Shown one piece after another: positions 24,464 to 35,126 of a DNA stretch of 64,000 bases. The position numbers and the translations under genes are program-made. The notes beneath the pieces are model-generated. The model searched no databases. It was given only the letters and a program-made list of their open reading frames with translations, and was not told the DNA's origin. The DNA comes from Multifurca ochricompacta (lineage: Eukaryota > Basidiomycota > Agaricomycetes > Russulales > Russulaceae), in NCBI GenBank assembly GCA_022496185.1, contig WTXG01000006.1:186001-250000 (forward strand), read 5' to 3'. Every line of letters begins with the position of its first letter. Positions within the stretch are counted from its first letter, which is position 1.

Positions 24464-26101
24464 TCATCCAAAATCATGCAAGATTACCAAGTTGAGATCG
24501 CTACCAAAGACATGATAAGCAGCCTTCGTGAGAGCGGCGAGAGTGGCAAGAGATGCAAAAGCGGCAAGAACTCACAAGGGCAAGAATAGCATCCCTCTCT
24601 GCAGGCGGGAGTTGGCCGATTTGTTCTTGTGTCAAACGAAGGACTTGAAGTAACATGGCCTTCGATACAAGTCTGATTTAGCTTGGGTCTCGCGAAAGGT
24701 ACTAACTGGGAATACTACCTTCTGTGATGGATCGATACCATCAATTGCACCTGGCGGTGCCGCAGGAGGTGACTGTTGTTGTTGAGGCAACTGTGGAACA
24801 CCATAGTACGATATATGCTGTTGCTGTTGTTGTTGTGGTGGTGGTGGCGGCTGAGGCGGCGGTGCTGTGGGGGACGGATGTATGGGCATTTGTTGAGGGT
24901 AAAAAGACGGGGTGATCTGCTGTGGGGGCGGAGCCCCGTGGTATGGTAGGTGTACGCCGGGCTGAGCGAGCTGAGCGAGCTGCGAGATGCTCGAAGGAGG
25001 TGGGGCAAGATGGGGTACAGGTGCGGGAACCGGGGTTGGTGCCGGAGTGGGAGTGGGAAGGCTGGAATTCGTCGCTGCAAGCATGCGCTAAACGAAGGGG
25101 AAAGGATAAGATTTGATCAAGGAAGGCAGATTGAAAGGGCGCGCCTGTAGGATAGCAGGGTCCACTATTTTGTTAAGGAGTAAAGCTTGGAAAAGGGCAT
25201 ACGCAAGCTGTGGGTGTGCTACAAGTAGGGTTCGAACTTGATCTGGATGCGTTATTACGAATGCCTAGTATAATACGACGGGCTTGGGGTTAAGCTATCT
25301 AATGGAAACATATGAAAGATAGTGAGACGTTGATGGCTGACACACCTTGAATTGTGCGAGAACCTCTACTAGTTGAGTAGGGTTCATAGTTGCGAGGGTC
25401 TGGCTAATCAGGTCTAAAGCAGACGTCCCAGGGGAAACAGGGACGCCTTGAGGAAGGTTTCGGAGAAACGATGCTCTGTCCTTGGGACCATCTGGCTCTC
25501 TGTCTTTATCTTTTTTGGCATTCTCACGTTCACGCCACTGCGCACGGGTTTCACCACCATCTACAAGCTCACCGCGCACAGTTGTTTTACCCTCAAGAAA
25601 AGGGTCAGAGTCGGCAAGGTCGATTCGGAGGGGTCGTCCACCAACGTCCACGTTATTAAGATTTCTGACAGCAGAGAGAGCAGTTTCGTGATCTAATATA
25701 GAGCGGGGTAAGTATGATCCAATGACAGGAAGATGAGGGGTCATCACACCTGCGAATTCGCAAAAACCATAACCCCTCGGTTTCCCTGTTTCCCTGTCAA
25801 ATACCAGTCTTGAAGAGATGAAGTCAAGATGACGAGGTTAGAAAGATCAGGGATGACAAACGCACCTAAAGCCTACTACTTGACCGACAGACTTGAAAAC
25901 ATCGATGAGTTGTTCCTAAAACAATTGAAATTTTAATTTTAATTTTAATTTTTTGAAGAATGAGAGGGAAACGCGCTTCTCCCATATTATAGGGCACATT
26001 TCCAACTGCATTTCAAAGAAAGAAAGAAAGAAAGAAAGAATAAGAGTGAATTAAAAGGTTGCTAATGCTGACACACCAAAGACGACCTTGCTCATACTCA
26101 T
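24464..26101 (-). CDS. CstF64/Rna15-like mRNA 3'-end processing factor
   Basis: RNA-binding subunit of the cleavage-stimulation complex; binds the U/GU-rich element downstream of poly(A) sites. The first exon MSMSKVVF (26101) joins through an intron to [10 protein letters not shown] (RNP2). A GC-AG intron at 25976-25916 then joins to [35 protein letters not shown] (RNP1) and [19 protein letters not shown] complete the RRM. The hinge [20 protein letters not shown] with [17 protein letters not shown] binds CstF77/Rna14. A Pro/Gln-rich region contains a run of six Gln (about 24815). The C-terminal helix bundle [20 protein letters not shown] follows. The last exon is uncertain; I end at a TGA at 24464. 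The domain set and order are diagnostic. Confidence 0.85.
25926..25955. repeat. ATTTTA short tandem repeat in an intron
   Basis: Tandem TTTTAA-type units inside the GC-AG intron of the CstF64-like gene. A second run of AAAG units at about 26017-26040 sits in its first intron. Confidence 0.7.
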
Positions 26102-26501
26102 CGTACGTTCGTGTACCAACGAATCTGAATAATAAAGACGACGAGAGACGAGACGCGGGTTGGTCACTGGATCGTGTGGCGTGGGAAGTACGGTATCGGA
26201 TAAACCCGAGGGGCGATGCAAGCGATGAGTCATTTGACATGTTCATAGCCACCCGCCTCCGGGGTCTCTTCGCTTCGTTCGTTCTTTCGTGTTTTTTTCG
26301 CGCCGCTTTGAAGATTGCCCGACCCGAGGCGAGAGCCAGATGCCGATGCCGAGCCTCGGGCGAGGCCCACGACCCACTACCAGAATTTCATCTCATCGAG
26401 ATGCATCTTTCACCACAGCCGGCAGTAGAGAAAAGTATAAATGACTTGCCCACACTCCTCTCCACCAGCAAACTCATCCATCGTTTTTCTTCATCTTCTT
26501 C
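26102..26501. promoter_or_regulatory. Divergent promoter of CstF64-like gene and HSP20; TATA box
   Basis: This 400-bp divergent region has a clear TATAAA at 26436-26441, 61 bp before the HSP20 ATG, fitting a stress gene with a short leader. Head-to-tail TTC units occur at about 26266-26290 (CTTCGCTTCGTTCGTTC), but the alternating GAA/TTC arrangement of a full heat-shock element was not found. Confidence 0.6.
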
Positions 26502-27193
26502 ATGACTGTGAAAACTTCCCTGGCCATGAACAAGCACACTCGGTCTTCCAAGACATCCCCAACTGACTATTATCGCTCTCTCGACCGCGCACTTGCTGCA
26601 AGATACGTCCAACTCGTCCTGGCTCACCGCCGGAGACTAGCTACCGCTCAGCCCGGGGTAACATCGTCAGATCCCATGCGGCCCCGGTGTGTTCTCTCAT
26701 GACCGTTTTCCCTTTTTATTTTATTTTTCTTACTTGCTCTCTCCCACCCCGCCCCCCTATCGCAGTGTAGAAATATGCGATCAGCCCCAGTCTCGCTACA
26801 TCACCGCTACATTCGAGCTTCCCGGCCTTAAAAAGGAGGAGATAGGCGTTCATCTTACCCATGACGGTCGCCTTACTATCTCTGGCGACCGCAGGTCCCC
26901 TCCTTTCCTGTCGAACACGGACCCCGCTCTTGCAATTTATCCTGTGAAAGAACTCAAATACGGTAGATTTGAGCGTACAATAAATGTCCCTGCCGGTCTT
27001 GAGGTATCTGTCATTCAGTCTCGTCTTCCATCCCATGCCCCGTTCCCACGCCCGGGACTCATACTGACTCGACATAATACAGGTCAAAGACATAAACGCG
27101 TCTTTGGCAGATGGCATGCTTTGTGTTTCATGGCCACGCGCCATCCAGCCGGCACTGTCACAGGTACCAACACATGTTGTTAGCATGGCGTAA
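26502..27193 (+). CDS. Small heat-shock protein (Hsp20/alpha-crystallin)
   Basis: ATP-independent holdase chaperone. Start MTVKTSLAMNKHTRSS at 26502. An intron (about 26686-26765) joins MRPR to VEICDQPQSRYITATFELPG. The alpha-crystallin domain continues with LKKEEIGVHLTHDGRLTISG and ELKYGRFERTINVPAGLE, and after an intron (about 27004-27083) VKDINASLADGMLCVSWPRA, whose LxVxxP-like end is family-typical. The frame then runs IQPALSQVPTHVVSMA to TAA at 27191-27193. A further splice site after PALSQ is possible, which would change the last residues. The N-terminal YYRSLDRALAARYVQLV segment probably mediates oligomer assembly. A TATA box lies 61 bp upstream. Confidence 0.85.
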
Positions 27194-27960
27194 ATCGACT
27201 GCGGTCCTGTGGTAGCCTTCCCCCTTGGTTGTTGCCCTTCCCCGAGAGTACATTTATCCTCGATTCGAGAGCTTCCAAGTCAATAGCAATCACCGGCGAT
27301 GTCGCGACTTGAGTTCACATATTTCCCTCACCCTTCCTCTCTACCCATATGGGACACACACCGTTCTCTCCTGCTTTCCACCCACACGCCTCGATTGAGA
27401 CCTTGTCGCCGCGATCGTTTCTTCTAAAAATTCACGACTCGACAGCCCCCCTATTCCTGAAGATGCTTGTGAGTGCATCCTTCCACTTTTTGGAGCTGCA
27501 TCACTGACACGACCTCGAGGCTCTAGGTAGCATTCACTTTGTGTTCGTCAGGCGAATCATTGTCTTATCACCACCCATCGTCTGTTCGCGCACGGACGTG
27601 CGTAATTCTGTAATATCAGTTGTATATTCTTCCGTAGCTGCGTCTTGCCTTACATGTCTTACAGTGATTGCGCCGTGCTTCACATGTACTATTTCTATAT
27701 TTGTACCCGGACGCTACTTTAATCTCTGCTCTTTACTCTTCTCTCATCTGCAGGCTGGTACACTACTACGTGTTTGTTTTCATTATGAGATATCATCCCT
27801 CTCGACCCATAGGACAATGTATTTACAGCCTTCACTTCGGATCCCCATACCTTAAACCAATGTTGTAGTTCAGCGTATTATAATAAGAGCTCGATGCTGC
27901 AAGAATGGCACCCTATACAAGCGCCGGTGCAGACTTGAAGACACCTGGATGTGGTTTTTT
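27194..27960. other. Intergenic region, nothing recognised
   Basis: About 770 bp between convergent genes. It must hold the HSP20 3' UTR and possibly a last alternative exon (an in-frame IPEDAC-like stretch near 27450). No other motif was recognised. Confidence 0.35.
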
Positions 27961-29665
27961 TCAAGATGCACCCGTGGTGGAAGGGGCTGAGTCCAGTTGA
28001 GAAGGAACGGGAACACCAACAGTGCCATTCATGGACCCATCCCAAAGAAATTCGCGCACATGTCTTGCCAGTTCCTCCATGTCTTGGCGCCAGGCGTCAG
28101 AGTAGCATACTATGAGTTCGGTGACCCCATAACCTCTCGCAGACAGCTCATCAAGGCAGTTGCAAAGTGCATGTAAATCCATATTCTGTGTCGCACCATT
28201 TCGGAAGGAAGCCTCATGGACAGTTAAGCTGCGCAACTCACGCAACCGCTTAAGAGGCGGCGACCGTGTGACAGGGTCGCCGCCAGATTCCAGCCCGCAA
28301 AGGGCTCGCAGAGATGGTGAGCCATGAACACAGACTTCGCGCACGGAAGGTAGCATGAGGAGAAGAACATCCATCGCAGCCACGGAGAGTACCGACACGC
28401 GTGCAATGGTTAGCGTTTGCACAGCGTGAAGTGGACCCATGCTTGCCAATTCGGACAGAATTCGTTCAAGGACGCTGCTGTCTTCATCTTCCTCGCACAC
28501 GAAATGAACGTCAACATTGGGTGAAGGGGCGTCCTCTGCATAAAAAAATCGCGGTAAAGTGGCTCGTGTCCAGCCCTGGATTCGGAGGCCGCGCCGCTTT
28601 GGGGGGTTTGCTTGAAAGAGAATGAGGCTACGGATTGGATCACCTCCGGAAAAGCGACGACCGAGGGTAGGGATAATTGGCGCGGGCATCTGCCACGTTG
28701 AACCGAGGATGAGAAAATGGAACACAACGGATGTAGTTAGTGGGATGGCCATGAAGTGAAGAAGAAAGAAGACATTATGAACATGCGAGTTCCCCTGAAT
28801 GGCATTGAAATGTAGGAGGGAGAGGTGAGGGAAAGGAATTTGTGGGGTTCCTTCGAACACCCCTGCAGGGAGGGGAACGGAGTCGAGAGTGATATATCGT
28901 AAGGAGGATGACGCAGCGCGAAAAACGGTGACAAGTCCCCAATAGTAAAGGTAGTCACCGAGCGCAACTCCAAATGAGTAAGATGAGAGCAGTGTGGCGT
29001 GAGGGCCGAAGGGATAACTTTGCAACGCTCAAGGATGAGCGTCCGAAGGGGAAAAAGGCATTGCGCAAAGACAGCGCTGGGAACATCAAAAACAGCAGAT
29101 CTAAGGTTTTCGCCATATCCGCGAAGGGAAAGATACTCGAGCTGAGAGCTAGTTGGGCGTATATCGTCAAAAGCTTTGGTCAGATGCACGGATGGACCGG
29201 TTCGTAGGTTGATTTCTTTTGCGCGATCCGAATTGCGCAATGCGCGGGACACGGCTTTGAACATACATCGTATACGATATGACGTATCATCAAATTGACC
29301 ATTCCCAGGTGTCAGATTGGCCCGAATGAAAATAGGCATGGGTTTAGAACGTTCAAGCATTGTAGTAGCTAGGAAAGGTGTCTTGAAGGCAATATTCGAC
29401 CAGAACTGGGGGTAGCCGAGAGAGATTTCTCGCCAGACGCGACAGACATGGCTGATACGGACAATGTGATGGGCGGCGAAAGCCTCACTGTTTGATTCAT
29501 CTGGCGCGACACAGAAGGCAAATATCTGGAGAAGGATTTCTGTGGGAAGGTGGCGAGCAGGACTCGGTAAGAAAGGCAGCTTGATGACAAAAAGAGCATA
29601 ATTAGGGGAATTAAAGGATTTGAGAGCTGTCTTCAACGTACCTGAGCAACACATTTAGAGGCCAT
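27961..29665 (-). pseudogene. F-box-like protein with a single-base frameshift
   Basis: Member of the expanded basidiomycete family with an N-terminal F-box-like motif and LRR-like C-terminal part; such proteins may recruit substrates to SCF ubiquitin ligases. The start MASKCVAQ (29665) is joined by a CAG-GTACGT intron to LPFLPSPARHLPTEILLQIF, the F-box-like motif. The frame runs through HIVRISHVCRVWREISLGYP to TFTIGDLSPFF at about 28925. It then has to change frame to continue as RAASSSLRYITLDSVPLPAG, which stays open for over 300 codons to the stop at 27961. The break sits exactly at a run of five A (plus strand 28921-28925); one more base would restore the frame. Either a very recent mutation or a homopolymer sequencing error. 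Confidence 0.8.
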
Positions 29666-29938
29666 TGCAATGACCACACATCCGTCAGGATCACAGTGAG
29701 ATACAGGTCGTGATCATACATATCATCATCATCATCTCATCTCATCTGCTGGACTGGCCACTACCACCACCAATCCACTTACCACACCACTACCCCGTCA
29801 CTATATTGATTGTTCACGTGACCTCCCACAACAAGCCATTCGGCAGGTGCCGTGGCGAGTGAGCGAGTGGCCGAGGGCCGAGGCGAGCTAGGGCGTCACC
29901 GCCGCCGCTGCCGCCGCCGCGTGAGTTGTTGGAGGAGA
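29666..29938. promoter_or_regulatory. Divergent promoter of F-box gene and ferredoxin
   Basis: The 273-bp gap contains a CACGTG E-box (about 29815, TTCACGTGACC) and ATC/CATCTCAT-type repeats near 29725-29745. The E-box matches the site bound by Cbf1/bHLH factors; use in vivo is untested. Confidence 0.45.
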
Positions 29939-30660
29939 ATGCGGTTCTCTTGTCAGTGGCACAGGCTCGCTGCCAGATCTTATTATCGCCGCCCTATATT
30001 TCTGCCCTTTCGCACTTTCCGTGATAGTCCCTGTAAGGCTCCTCCCTCATATAACCATTTCTTTTTTCTTACCACGTTACCACGACAGCAAACCGTCATG
30101 GAGATATCACTCGGCCAGATCCTGGAACTGGGTATGCTCCTCTCTCTTATTCGAATCGTCCCCTGATACTTCCACTCCCTCAATTGTCTTTCAGCATCAA
30201 ATTGCACTTTCGTGATTCGAAGGGAGAGCTAATCAAAACCGTCGAAGCCAACGAAGGGGACGACATTCTTTCAATAGCACACGAGCATGACATTGACCTA
30301 GAAGGTGTTATTTCATCATCACGTTTTTGTCTACACACTTCTCAAATGCAAATGGGGCAGGCGCTTGTGAAGGTTCTGTTGCCTGTTCGACGTGCCACAT
30401 TATACTCTCCCCGAAGCATTATGACCTCCTTCCTGAGCCCGAGGATGACGAAAACGACATGTTGGATATGGCTTTTGGGCTTTGTGAAACGAGTAGGCTC
30501 GGATGTCAGGTGAAGCTAACTAGAGAACTCGACGACATGACTGCTACCCTTCCGGCCGCCACCAGAAACATGTTCGTTGATGGTGCGAAATCTGTTTTCC
30601 CATCTCCCCTTATGTTCAGGCCTCAGCCATCCAGCAGGGAAGAAACCTACCCATCATTAA
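29939..30660 (+). CDS. YAH1: Mitochondrial [2Fe-2S] ferredoxin (adrenodoxin type)
   Basis: Electron carrier for mitochondrial Fe-S cluster and heme A synthesis. Exon 1 from ATG 29939, MRFSCQWHRLAARSYYRRPI, is Arg-rich with no acidic residue until FRD: a clear mitochondrial presequence. It is joined to SNRHGDITRPDPGTG, then IKLHFRDSKGELIKTVEANE and GDDILSIAHEHDIDLEG. The cluster motif ACEGSVACSTCHIIL gives C-x5-C-x2-C, and the fourth Cys is in SRLGCQVKLT. MTATLPAATRNMFVDG follows. A last intron joins this to LSHPAGKKPTHH and the stop at 30658-30660. All four cluster Cys are present. Length and layout match Yah1. The reading through into AKSVFPSPLM is intronic. Confidence 0.92.
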
Positions 30661-31047
30661 CCTAGTTATTTTTCAATAAGTCCAATGGAGACCAAGCCGC
30701 TCTATCCTGGGCATCACCAACTACACCAGCTACTGGTCCTTCTTTTGCCACCCTTTCGAACCAATGCTTTGTAGTACATGAAGGCTTGCGCTTTGCAACT
30801 GCACATGCATTGCGAATACTGCTGTATGCTATAGCATGCTTATGCATGGAGCTACAATCTCATGGAGGTAATAGAATAGCAGATTTACATTATCTCTCAG
30901 CATTAAAATCAGCTAAAGGCGTGCATCGGGCTGGCAAGGTTCGGGTGAAAATGCTGTAAATACTTGCTCTGCGGAGCGTTGCAGTCATTCCGTGTAGTGC
31001 TACGCCGGTGACGAACTCGCCATGATATTGGGAAATAGCCACGAAGG
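30661..31047. other. Convergent 3' intergenic region
   Basis: 387 bp between the ferredoxin stop and the AP-1 mu stop; expected 3' UTRs of both. TATAGCATGC-like inverted motifs occur near 30826-30846. No gene recognised. Confidence 0.35.
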
Positions 31048-32744
31048 TTACATCGGAACAATGGGGGCACTACCCTTATCGAGCGCGGTTCGCAAACTTG
31101 GCAAATCATAATAGTCAGTTGGCTGCGACGTACGATGACCGTAGACGCACCTATAATCATCTCCATTCTGAGTGATATACCGCACCCATGGTAAGGCCTG
31201 GTAGCCGCTCTTCTCTACAACCTTCAGATAGCGAACTTGTATCCCAGAAACGGTGAAATACGGTATCTCAAATTTAACGACGATCGGAGCCCGTTTCTCT
31301 ACATCTTGCTCTACAATTTGCAGTTTGTCAGAATCACGTCATTCTTAAGGCAGCTCGTATCAAGACATGCCTGATTTCACGCTCGGTAGCCCAAAATGCG
31401 CACGCATTAAGAAGTCACGGCCACCGCCAAGTTGCTTGATTTTCCAAACAAATGCAGATTTATCGGGGGCATATTGAACTGAACCAGTTGATGCCTAGGG
31501 ACCTTCAATAGGGTTGATGCAGAACTATAGCGCTGAAAACGTACTCTGAACTTTGGGGTGTCGGCATCATCTGGAACCGGTACGTATATCTCCACGTTGT
31601 TTGCTGTGCTCCGACGCTTGAACTGAGCTCGACACTTCACCATATATTCAACCCTACTCCCTTTGTGGTGTTCTACGGCGGCCTCAACCCATATTAGAGG
31701 CTTCACCGCTTGCGAGAGGCGGTAGGACATCAATTCAAATTCACCATCCGGAGGGATGAATGATATCGTTCTGTCGTTCTCGAATCGTGACAAACGCACG
31801 CACTGATGGAATTTGACATCCTCAAGTTCTATCGACTTTCCGCGGGACGCTGTGTATACACGTTTTGAAGGGTAAAAGACGGGAACAGGTGGAAACTCAC
31901 TTCGCCCAGTCGTCTCGAACATAACCTTGTCGTTCAGACCAAGTCTTAGCTCGGGCATGCCAGAAAGATAACATTTCATCTTTATGGCACCTAATATCTC
32001 CGAGCGAACGACGTTGCCGTTGGCGTTCACCTGATTATGCACTATGTGTTGCAGGCCATTCGAACAGTCTTTATAGGACGCACCAGTAAATTTACGCTCT
32101 CAATGACGTCCAAAAATACCTCGTTTTTGCGGTACCTGATCCCTTCAGAACGCCACGAAACGGCATTTGTGACAGCCATCGGCGGCCGAACTTGAATCTC
32201 CAATTTATGAGACTCCTGGGTAATGTACCTGACGACAAGAAAGTGGACGGTTTACAGGTCGTCGGCTGTCTCAGGGCTGATAGTACTGACTCCTGTAATA
32301 TCTTGCTCTCTGTAGTTTGGGGGTAGCCAAAATCCATCATCTCGTCGAGGAGTTCGTAAATGATAACGAAATTGTCGCGAATCGACTCTTCCTCCAACTC
32401 TTTAAAGTACTCGACTAGCACTTGAGACAGGCGATGGAGGAATAGAATGATCTCCGCTGAATTGGTGTTCCTTCTTGATAGGGCAAGAACTAGAGGGAAA
32501 CCACCATACGATTGAGATATTTTTTGTTAGATACTCAATGACTCACGGTATAATTTGAGTGACGGATATGCATGTAGTTCACACCCTGGTTAGAGAAACA
32601 CGGCGTCACTTGCTGTCCCTCCTCTTCAAAATCGAGAACCAATGGAAGAAAGCGTTCAATGTATGATGGAAGGACGTCATCCCTGTAAGAGCGCTGAATC
32701 AGAGGCTTTCCTTTAAGATCAAGAATTGCAATGAGGCTGGTCAT
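31048..32744 (-). CDS. APM1: AP-1 clathrin adaptor complex mu subunit
   Basis: Medium chain of AP-1; binds YxxPhi sorting signals at the trans-Golgi and endosomes. The start MTSLIAILDLKGKPLIQRSY (32744) is the family's exact N-terminus. The longin-like domain continues with DDVLPSYIERFLPLVLDFEE, VNYMHIRHSNYT and LVEYFKELEEESIRDNFVII, YELLDEMMDFGYPQTTESKI. The mu homology domain follows: VHNQVNANGNVVRSEILGAI, MKCYLSGMPELRLGLNDKV, KSIELEDVKFHQCVRLSRFE, ISFIPPDGEFELMSYRLSQ and the end SGIQVRYLKVVEKSGYQALP, WVRYITQNGDDY. A final intron leads to SLRTALDKGSAPIVPM and the stop at 31048. Several introns interrupt it; no lesion was seen. Confidence 0.92.
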
Positions 32745-33137
32745 TGCTTGGTAGTGCGGTACCAGCCTTTATCCGCTTCGCAACCTAAGTCACATCTCCT
32801 AAAAAGGAAGGAGACTCAACTCAACTTGAACTAGGGGGGGTTTCTAGTTTTTTTTTTTGAATTCGACTTTATTACGCGCTTGCAAGGACTTGTCCTAAAT
32901 TGCGCGGCTACTATAGGGGACATGGTAACTACTAAGAGGGATGAACAAAGAAGGGAAAACCTGGTCAGGTAGAGATTACACTACCAAAACAAAACCCAAG
33001 GAAAAAGTGTAAAGTAAAAAGCCCCAGGAGTGCGCGAGGGCGACAGGCTGGCCCTCAGGGCCAGCCTGGCACCAGTGGTGATGGTAAGGAGTGTCAAGGG
33101 GAAATGAACAAAACCAGACCACTTACCAGAGGCCTGG
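32745..33137. other. APM1 upstream region, edge of the transposon block
   Basis: About 390 bp of ordinary-looking sequence with a poly-T run (about 32849-32860) and a self-complementary CTGGCCCTCAGGGCCAG at 33050-33066. It lies between the APM1 start and the first LTR-like boundary. Confidence 0.35.
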
Positions 33138-33924
33138 TGTTATGACTTTTACATGATGTCATTTAGTTCTCTGTTTTCTTTCTATTTTACCACACAAGCA
33201 GATATCTAGGCCTATCTCAATGACATCTGCAACATGACATCATCCTCTTGTCCATGTATATAAGCTGTAGTTACTTTACTCAAGACTAGTGTTGTGACAG
33301 CCCCGGCTCGGCCTGAAAGCCACGGCTTAGGCTCGGCTTTGGGCGGCTCAGGCTTTTCAAAACTCAAGCCTGGGCCGTAGCGACGGCTTCCGGCCGGCTT
33401 AGGCCCGGCTTAAGGCCCAAGCCGTGGCTTTACAGCTTTTGCATCTTGTAGTTTACTAGTTTACATTATGTCAACCCCTGGCCACTGCTTTGGCCTCCTG
33501 CTTCAACTCCATCATATTATGTCTCCTATTTAACTCCTATAACATAAATTGTATAAAAACCTCTTAGTTTAGCTTGTATCAATAACAGCATTGAATTTGT
33601 TGAACCAGAATACTGGTACAGAGATACTGAGAAAGTGGTCCAACATAATTGTGATTGTGTTTAGATAAAACAAAACATGTCTCACATTAATTAGATACTG
33701 AGTATATACATCTCAGATTGATCATGTGATTAAATCACATTGTGAGATAACACATTCATTTACTCTAACTTAGTAGCTGATATAGTACATCTAAATTAGT
33801 AATTGGCAGGTATAACCCTGGGGTATCCTCATTGGTACCCATACCCATACCCATACCTGTAGTGACAGGTATGGGTAACCTGCAGGTTACCCACAGGTCA
33901 CCCATGAAAATGCATGCAGGTTCT

Positions 33925-34690
33925 TTACTTGCATTGCACATTTCGGATAACTGGCCTGGGCCTTCCTGGACCAAGAAGATACACAATGTGTTCATTTGTG
34001 GCTGCTTAAGATCCCTCAATGACTCTTATTCTATGTTCAGAAGATTAAGATAATTCATTATTCCATTTTTATTTTATTATTCTGCTTTCAATTTTATACA
34101 AGCACAACTAAAATCCAATATACAGAGATGATTAGATAGGATGTTATAGAACATTGATGAAAAGCCTGTCAGATAACCACACAGAATGCAAAAAAATTTG
34201 ATGAACACATAGCAATTGGCAGGGGTAACCCCTGGATAATTGTTTTGATACCTGGGTTACCCATAAAATGAAACATGTGCAAGTTCTTTACTTGCATCGT
34301 GCATTTTGGACATCTGGCCCAGGCCATCCCAGTCAAGGAGATATGCACTTGGACACAATGTGTTCATTTATGGCTACTCAAAATCCCTCAAAGATTCCTA
34401 TTTTATGTTCATAAGATTAAGATAATTTATTATTCCATTTTTATTTTATTATTCTGGTTTCAATTTTATATGAGTGCGACTGTTCTTTGCATTTCTGCGC
34501 ATTTTGGATAAATTGCCTGGGCCATCCCAGTCAAGGAGATAAGTACTTGGACACAATGCATTCATTTATAGCTACTCAAGATTCCTCAAAAATTGTTGGT
34601 TTATGTTCAGAAGATTAAAAGGATCCTTTATTTACATTATTATTTTGTTATTCTGGTTTCGTTTCATACAAGTGCAACTGTCCTGGTCCC
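33925..34690. repeat. Three diverged direct repeats inside hAT-B
   Basis: Units near 33925-34110, 34280-34480 and 34490-34690 share CACAATG-GTTCATTTATGGCTACT-type cores, each followed by AAGATTCATTATTCC-ATTTTTATTTTATTATTCTG-like tracts. They look like tandem duplications that have drifted apart. Confidence 0.65.
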
Positions 34691-35126
34691 TGATGCACAT
34701 TTCTGCACGTTTAAGTCAACCTTCCTTAATAGGAAGGAGGTCAGACCACCATGTGATGCAATGCAGTCACTGCCCTATGCAGCTTGTAGATACATGCAGG
34801 CCTTGTTTCAATGAAGTAATTTGATAATTAGATTATAGAATAGTCTATATTAGTCTAGAGTGTATTTTAGATAGTGCCAGACTGGCAGAAATGATTGTGC
34901 ATTAATAAAACAAATGCATCATGATTTTCAAGAATGTAGATCACTGATAACACTTTTATTTTACATTGCACTGTTGATCTGCTTTGATATTTTGTAGGAT
35001 AACACTAGAACATATTTAAAGCCACCCTGTAGCATACATCAGATGAGATCTTGTATTTTTGTGGCTGCAGATGTGTTTTATCTTAGAAATTCTACTGATC
35101 TTGTCAATGCATAATCAGCACTTATA

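Noticed and set aside
24715..25116. Coding frames on both strands over the Pro/Gln-rich part of the CstF64-like gene
   Set aside because: CAG/CCN-rich sequence is open in several frames by composition; only the frame continuing the RRM and C-terminal bundle is conserved.
25226..25240. GGTTCGAACTT as a tRNA B box
   Set aside because: No A box or acceptor-stem pairing at the right distance, and it lies within the CstF64-like gene.
26260..26300. Heat-shock element upstream of HSP20
   Set aside because: TTC units are all in the same direction; no alternating nGAAnnTTCn blocks were found, so only the TATA box is annotated.
33300..33425. CG-rich GGCTCGGC stretch as a CpG island or promoter
   Set aside because: It is the subterminal repeat of hAT-A and has a decayed inverted partner at about 37495-37610.
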